NCBI GenBank assembly: GCA_009776345.1
Contig: WRLS01000094.1
Span: forward strand, 1-8,230
Direction of reading: 5' to 3'
From: Oscillospiraceae bacterium
GTDB lineage: Bacteria > Bacillota > Clostridia > Oscillospirales > Ruminococcaceae
DNA: 8,230 nucleotides
Part shown: piece by piece, positions 5,622-8,230 of the stretch
Numbering within the stretch: position 1 is the stretch's first letter
Layout of the letters: each line of letters starts with the position of its first letter
Notes under the pieces: model-generated
Seen by the model: the letters and a program-made list of their open reading frames with translations, nothing else
Told to the model about the DNA's origin: nothing
Database searches by the model: none
Made by a program: the position numbers and the translations under genes

Positions 5622-7238
5622 ATGAAATTAAATAATAATTTCAGCAGCTTTTCTTATCCGTCAAGGCGGCCTGTCATGTTCGCATCAAGGGGCATGGCGG
5701 CGTCAAGCACGCCGCAAGCCGCACAGGCAGGGATAGAAATCATGCAAAAAGGCGGCAACGCGATTGACGCGATTGTGGCGATGGCAATGTGCCTGCCTGT
5801 TGTAGAATCGCCCGCGAACGCGGTTGGCTCGGACGCGTTTGCGATTGTCTATACAAACGGCAAGCTGTATGGGCTGAACGCAAGCGGGCCCGCGCCGTCA
5901 AGGCTCACGGCGGACCTTTTGCGCGGTAAGGGGCATACGGAAATGCCGGTTTACGGTTTTGACGCGGTGACTGTACCCGGCGCGCCGTCCGCGTGGGCGG
6001 CGCTTAGCAAGCGGTTCGGGCGGCTGCCGCTGACCGAAACGGCAAAGCCCGCCATATCCTGCGCCGAGGAAGGTTATCCCGTCCCGGCAGTGACTGCCCG
6101 TGCCTGGGCAGGTTCTTATAAGCAGTACAGGCAAAACTGCCGGGGGGACGAATACCGCGCGTGGTTCGGCACCTTTGCACCGCGCGGCAAGGCGCCGGAA
6201 GCGGGCGAAATTTGGGCAAGCAAAGACATGGCGCAAACGCTCCGTGAAATAGCCGAAACCGGCGCGGAAAGCTTTTACCGTGGGAATCTGATGGAGAGGA
6301 TTGTCGGCTTCTCCGATAAATACAGCGGCTATTTTACGGCGGATGATTTTTCGCGCTTTGAACCGGAATGGGTTGAGCCTGTTTCAACCGGCTACCGGGG
6401 CTATGATGTGTTCGAGATACCGCCGAACGGCCAAGGCGTGACCGCACTCATGGCGCTGAATATACTGGAGCATTTCGGTTTGGACAATTCGCGGGAAACT
6501 GTGCGCAATTATCATTTGCAAATTGAGGCGATGAAACTGGCGTTTGCGGATTCGCTGAAGTATGTGGCGGATCCCAAGTTTATGAAAATCCCGGTAAAGG
6601 ACCTTATCTCAAAGGAATACGCGAAGGAACGCGCAAAGCTGATAACCGACAAGGCGCAGGTTTTCGCCCACGGCAAGCCCAAAGGCTCCGGCACGGTGTA
6701 CCTGTGTGCCGCGGACAGGGAAGGGAACATGGTTTCCTATATCCAAAGCAATTATCTGGGGTTTGGCTCCGGGTTATGTGTGCCGGGGACGGGGATTGCA
6801 TTGCAAAACCGAGGCGCGAACTTTTCGCTTGTACCGGGGCATGACAACGAGCTTATGCCCGGCAAGCGGCCGTATCACACAATCATCCCCGGCTTTTTGA
6901 TGAAGGGCGGCAAGCCGGTTGGCCCGTTCGGCGTAATGGGCGGCTTTATGCAGCCGCAGGGGCATACGCAGATGATGGTGAACACAATCGACTTCGGGAT
7001 GAACCCGCAGGACGCGCTGGACGCGCCGAGGTGGCAGTGGATGCGCGAAAAAAGCGTGGAGCTGGAATCCTTTATGAATATCGACATCGCGCGCGGGCTT
7101 TCAGACATGGGGCATGATGTGAAGTGGCTGCACAGCTACGGCAGTATGGGGCGCGGGCAGATAATCTGGCGGCTGGACAACGGTGTGCTTTGCGGCGGCT
7201 CGGAGCCGCGGACAGACGGCATGGCGGCAATTTGGTGA
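5622..7238 (+). CDS. Gamma-glutamyltransferase family protein, no signal peptide (YwrD-like, Ntn hydrolase)
   Basis: A 538-residue protein of the gamma-glutamyltranspeptidase family, which self-cleaves into large and small subunits and classically moves gamma-glutamyl groups from glutathione or gamma-glutamyl compounds. Visible family blocks: RGMAASSTPQAAQAGIEIMQ with KGGNAIDAIVAMA (23-55), VTVPGAPSAW (116-125), IPPNGQGVTALMALNIL (266-282), GTVYLCAADREGNMVSYIQ (357-375) with presumed cleavage and nucleophile Thr358, GFGSGLCVPGTGIALQNRGA (380-399), PGKRPYHTIIPG (413-424) and GVMGGFMQPQGH (437-448), whose Gly440-Gly441 fit the oxyanion pair. The subunits would be 357 and 181 residues. There is no N-terminal signal peptide, so a cytosolic enzyme is likely. 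Residues that bind the substrate in classical GGT differ (HT at 419-420 instead of Ser-Ser; SGPAP at 88-92 where an Arg is expected). The substrate is therefore uncertain. The gene lies between recN and truA, overlapping truA. Confidence 0.88.
   Translation: MKLNNNFSSFSYPSRRPVMFASRGMAASSTPQAAQAGIEIMQKGGNAIDAIVAMAMCLPVVESPANAVGSDAFAIVYTNGKLYGLNASGPAPSRLTADLLRGKGHTEMPVYGFDAVTVPGAPSAWAALSKRFGRLPLTETAKPAISCAEEGYPVPAVTARAWAGSYKQYRQNCRGDEYRAWFGTFAPRGKAPEAGEIWASKDMAQTLREIAETGAESFYRGNLMERIVGFSDKYSGYFTADDFSRFEPEWVEPVSTGYRGYDVFEIPPNGQGVTALMALNILEHFGLDNSRETVRNYHLQIEAMKLAFADSLKYVADPKFMKIPVKDLISKEYAKERAKLITDKAQVFAHGKPKGSGTVYLCAADREGNMVSYIQSNYLGFGSGLCVPGTGIALQNRGANFSLVPGHDNELMPGKRPYHTIIPGFLMKGGKPVGPFGVMGGFMQPQGHTQMMVNTIDFGMNPQDALDAPRWQWMREKSVELESFMNIDIARGLSDMGHDVKWLHSYGSMGRGQIIWRLDNGVLCGGSEPRTDGMAAIW
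5623..5643. promoter_or_regulatory. Perfect inverted repeat over the start codon of the ggt-family gene
   Basis: TGAAATTA (5623-5630) and TAATTTCA (5636-5643) are exact inverted repeats with a 5-nt spacer AATAA. The left arm starts with the TG of the ATG start codon. The 30-nt gap upstream (5593-5621) is also AT-rich, unlike the GC-rich genes on both sides, and contains the ribosome site AGGGAG (5605-5610). The symmetry is directly visible. It could be a regulator's operator or a weak mRNA hairpin limiting initiation; both are inferences. It does not match the usual ARG box, whose half-sites are closer together. Confidence 0.4.
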
Positions 7239-7987
7239 CCGGGAACGGCCCGCGCAATATACTCATCACGCTAAGTTTCTGCGGCACGCGTTACCACGGC
7301 TTCCAGGTGCAGGAAAACGCGCTGAGTGTATGCGAGGTGTTCCAGGACGCGCTGGAAAAGGCAGTCGGCGCGCGATGTGACGTAAAGGGATGCTCCCGCA
7401 CTGATTCCGGCGTACACGCAAACAAGTATTGCCTTTCGGTCAAAACCGAAAGCGCCCTCCCGTGCGGGGACCTTGTCCGCGCGCTGAACCATTATCTCCC
7501 CGGCGATATCGCTGTTTTAGGCGCGTGTGACGTCCCCGGTGATTTTCACGCGCGGTACAGCTGCACCGGTAAAGAATACGTTTACAAAATCCATAACAGC
7601 CATATCCGCGACCCGTTTTCGCCGGGGCTGTCCTATCGGCTCGGGTTTGCGCTTGATGAGGCGGCCCTGCATAAAGAGGCGCAGGATTTTATCGGCACGC
7701 ACGATTTCGCGGCGCTGTGTTCCAAAGACGGCGATATCGCTGACACCGTCCGCACCGTCCACAGCTTTTCCGTAACCAGGGAAGGCGAGATGCTTCTGTT
7801 TACCGTGCGCGGCGGCGGTTTCCTTTATAATATGGTTAGGATTATGGTAGGCACATTAGTGTTTATCGGGATGGGGCGGATAGGGAAGGGCGCGATCCCG
7901 GAAATTATCGCGTCGAAGGACAGGAGCCGCGCGGGCAAGACAATGCCTGCGCAGGGCTTGTATTTAAACGATGTTTTTTATGTGTGA
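7235..7987 (+). CDS. truA: tRNA pseudouridine(38-40) synthase
   Basis: A 250-residue TruA that converts uridines 38, 39 and 40 in the tRNA anticodon stem-loop to pseudouridine. The N-terminal block NILITLSFCGTRYHGFQVQ (8-26) and the catalytic motif GCSRTDSGVHANKYCLSVKT (52-71), with Asp57 as nucleophile, are clear. GKEYVYKIHN (112-121) carries the conserved active-site Tyr, and the C-terminal FLYNMVRIMVGTLV (196-209) and AGKTMPAQGLYL (233-244) blocks complete the fold. The length is normal (about 245-270). GTG at 7235 is chosen: it overlaps the upstream stop (GTGA), has GGCGG at 7223-7227 before it, and gives the expected short lead into the NILITL strand. The frame extends upstream to an ATG at 7124, but those residues show ggt-shadow composition. 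A TTG at 7232 is a weaker alternative. Translation is probably coupled to the upstream gene. Confidence 0.95.
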   Translation: MTGNGPRNILITLSFCGTRYHGFQVQENALSVCEVFQDALEKAVGARCDVKGCSRTDSGVHANKYCLSVKTESALPCGDLVRALNHYLPGDIAVLGACDVPGDFHARYSCTGKEYVYKIHNSHIRDPFSPGLSYRLGFALDEAALHKEAQDFIGTHDFAALCSKDGDIADTVRTVHSFSVTREGEMLLFTVRGGGFLYNMVRIMVGTLVFIGMGRIGKGAIPEIIASKDRSRAGKTMPAQGLYLNDVFYV

Positions 7988-7998
7988 TGAGGTGCCGA

Positions 7999-8230
7999 AT
8001 GCCGAACCCCGTAAGCTTTGAAAAAGTGCGCAAACGCCGCCGCAAGATCGAAACAATCAAGCGGCTTAGTATTCTTGCGCTGATTTTCGCGGTGGTCGCG
8101 GGTGCAGTCGCCCTCAACAACCTTTTAGTGCAAAATGAACTCAGTTTGCGAATAAGCGATTTACTGGAGCTTCGCGGGGGCACGGGATTCCCTGCGGATC
8201 TGCCCGGGGGCATTGTCCGCGATATAAAAC
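7999..8230 (+). CDS. Single-pass membrane protein of unknown function, N-terminal part (possibly DUF5711-like)
   Basis: An open frame from ATG 7999 to the window edge, 77 codons, no stop. GAGGTG (7990-7994 region) lies just before the start, 11 nt after the truA stop. The protein begins with a strongly basic cytoplasmic stretch (KVRKRRRKIETIKR, 9-22), then one hydrophobic helix (about 23-39), then an exported part with GGTGFPADLPGGIVRDIK (60-77). This topology, with basic tail, one anchor and a 'GFP..LPGG' element right after it, resembles the beginning of DUF5711-type proteins, which have a predicted beta-propeller ectodomain; this is from memory and only tentative. Function is unknown. The rest of the gene is outside the window. 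Confidence 0.7.
   Translation, partial: MPNPVSFEKVRKRRRKIETIKRLSILALIFAVVAGAVALNNLLVQNELSLRISDLLELRGGTGFPADLPGGIVRDIK

Noticed and set aside
7124..7234. Upstream extension of truA to ATG 7124
   Set aside because: The 37 extra residues are encoded inside ggt in another frame, are Arg/Ala-rich and have no TruA counterpart.
202..7478. Frequent CGGGGAC(G) octamer-like word (near 202, 681, 2496, 2741, 2793, 3819, 4624, 6788, 7469), considered as an uptake or Chi-like signal
   Set aside because: Most occurrences encode Gly-Asp (GGG GAC) in frame, so codon preference of the organism explains them without a special signal.

Overview
The window is a dense run of same-strand (+) housekeeping genes. 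By eye its GC is in the mid-to-high 50s. It looks like chromosomal DNA from a GC-rich member of the Clostridia (Firmicutes), probably an Oscillospirales-type gut or anaerobe lineage. The evidence is the order xseA-xseB-ispA-divergent PAP2-tlyA-nadK-argR-recN, which is the well-known clostridial/bacillar block, together with the family-level look of each protein. The assignment is inferred from gene content and synteny only; there is no rRNA or marker in the window that settles species.

Layout: (1) 1-156, C-terminal tail of xseA (exonuclease VII large subunit), overlapping (2) 134-346 xseB (small subunit), overlapping (3) 339-1232 ispA-type polyprenyl synthase. (4) 1239-1754 is a YuiD/DUF212 'divergent PAP2' membrane protein. 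(5) 1758-2555 is tlyA (rRNA 2'-O-methyltransferase), only 3 nt downstream. (6) 2595-3449 nadK, (7) 3452-3898 argR and (8) 3919-5592 recN follow with short gaps and clear Shine-Dalgarno sequences. (9) 5622-7238 is a gamma-glutamyltransferase-family gene without a signal peptide, preceded by a small AT-rich gap with a perfect inverted repeat over its start codon. (10) 7235-7987 truA overlaps the ggt stop. (11) 7999 to the end is the start of a single-pass membrane protein cut by the window edge.

Functionally the block mixes DNA repair and processing (xseAB, recN), isoprenoid synthesis (ispA, with a possible lipid-phosphate phosphatase), rRNA/tRNA modification (tlyA, truA), NADP supply (nadK), arginine regulation (argR) and gamma-glutamyl metabolism (ggt family). 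The genes are probably co-transcribed and several are translationally coupled; no rho-independent terminator was seen anywhere in the window.

No clearly novel system is evident. The points worth a second look are: dxs is absent from its usual place between the PAP2 gene and tlyA; the usual spoIVB-spo0A pair is absent after recN and a ggt-family gene stands there; that enzyme lacks several residues used by classical GGT to bind the gamma-glutamyl group; and there are two AT-rich perfect inverted repeats in the only AT-rich gaps of the window.
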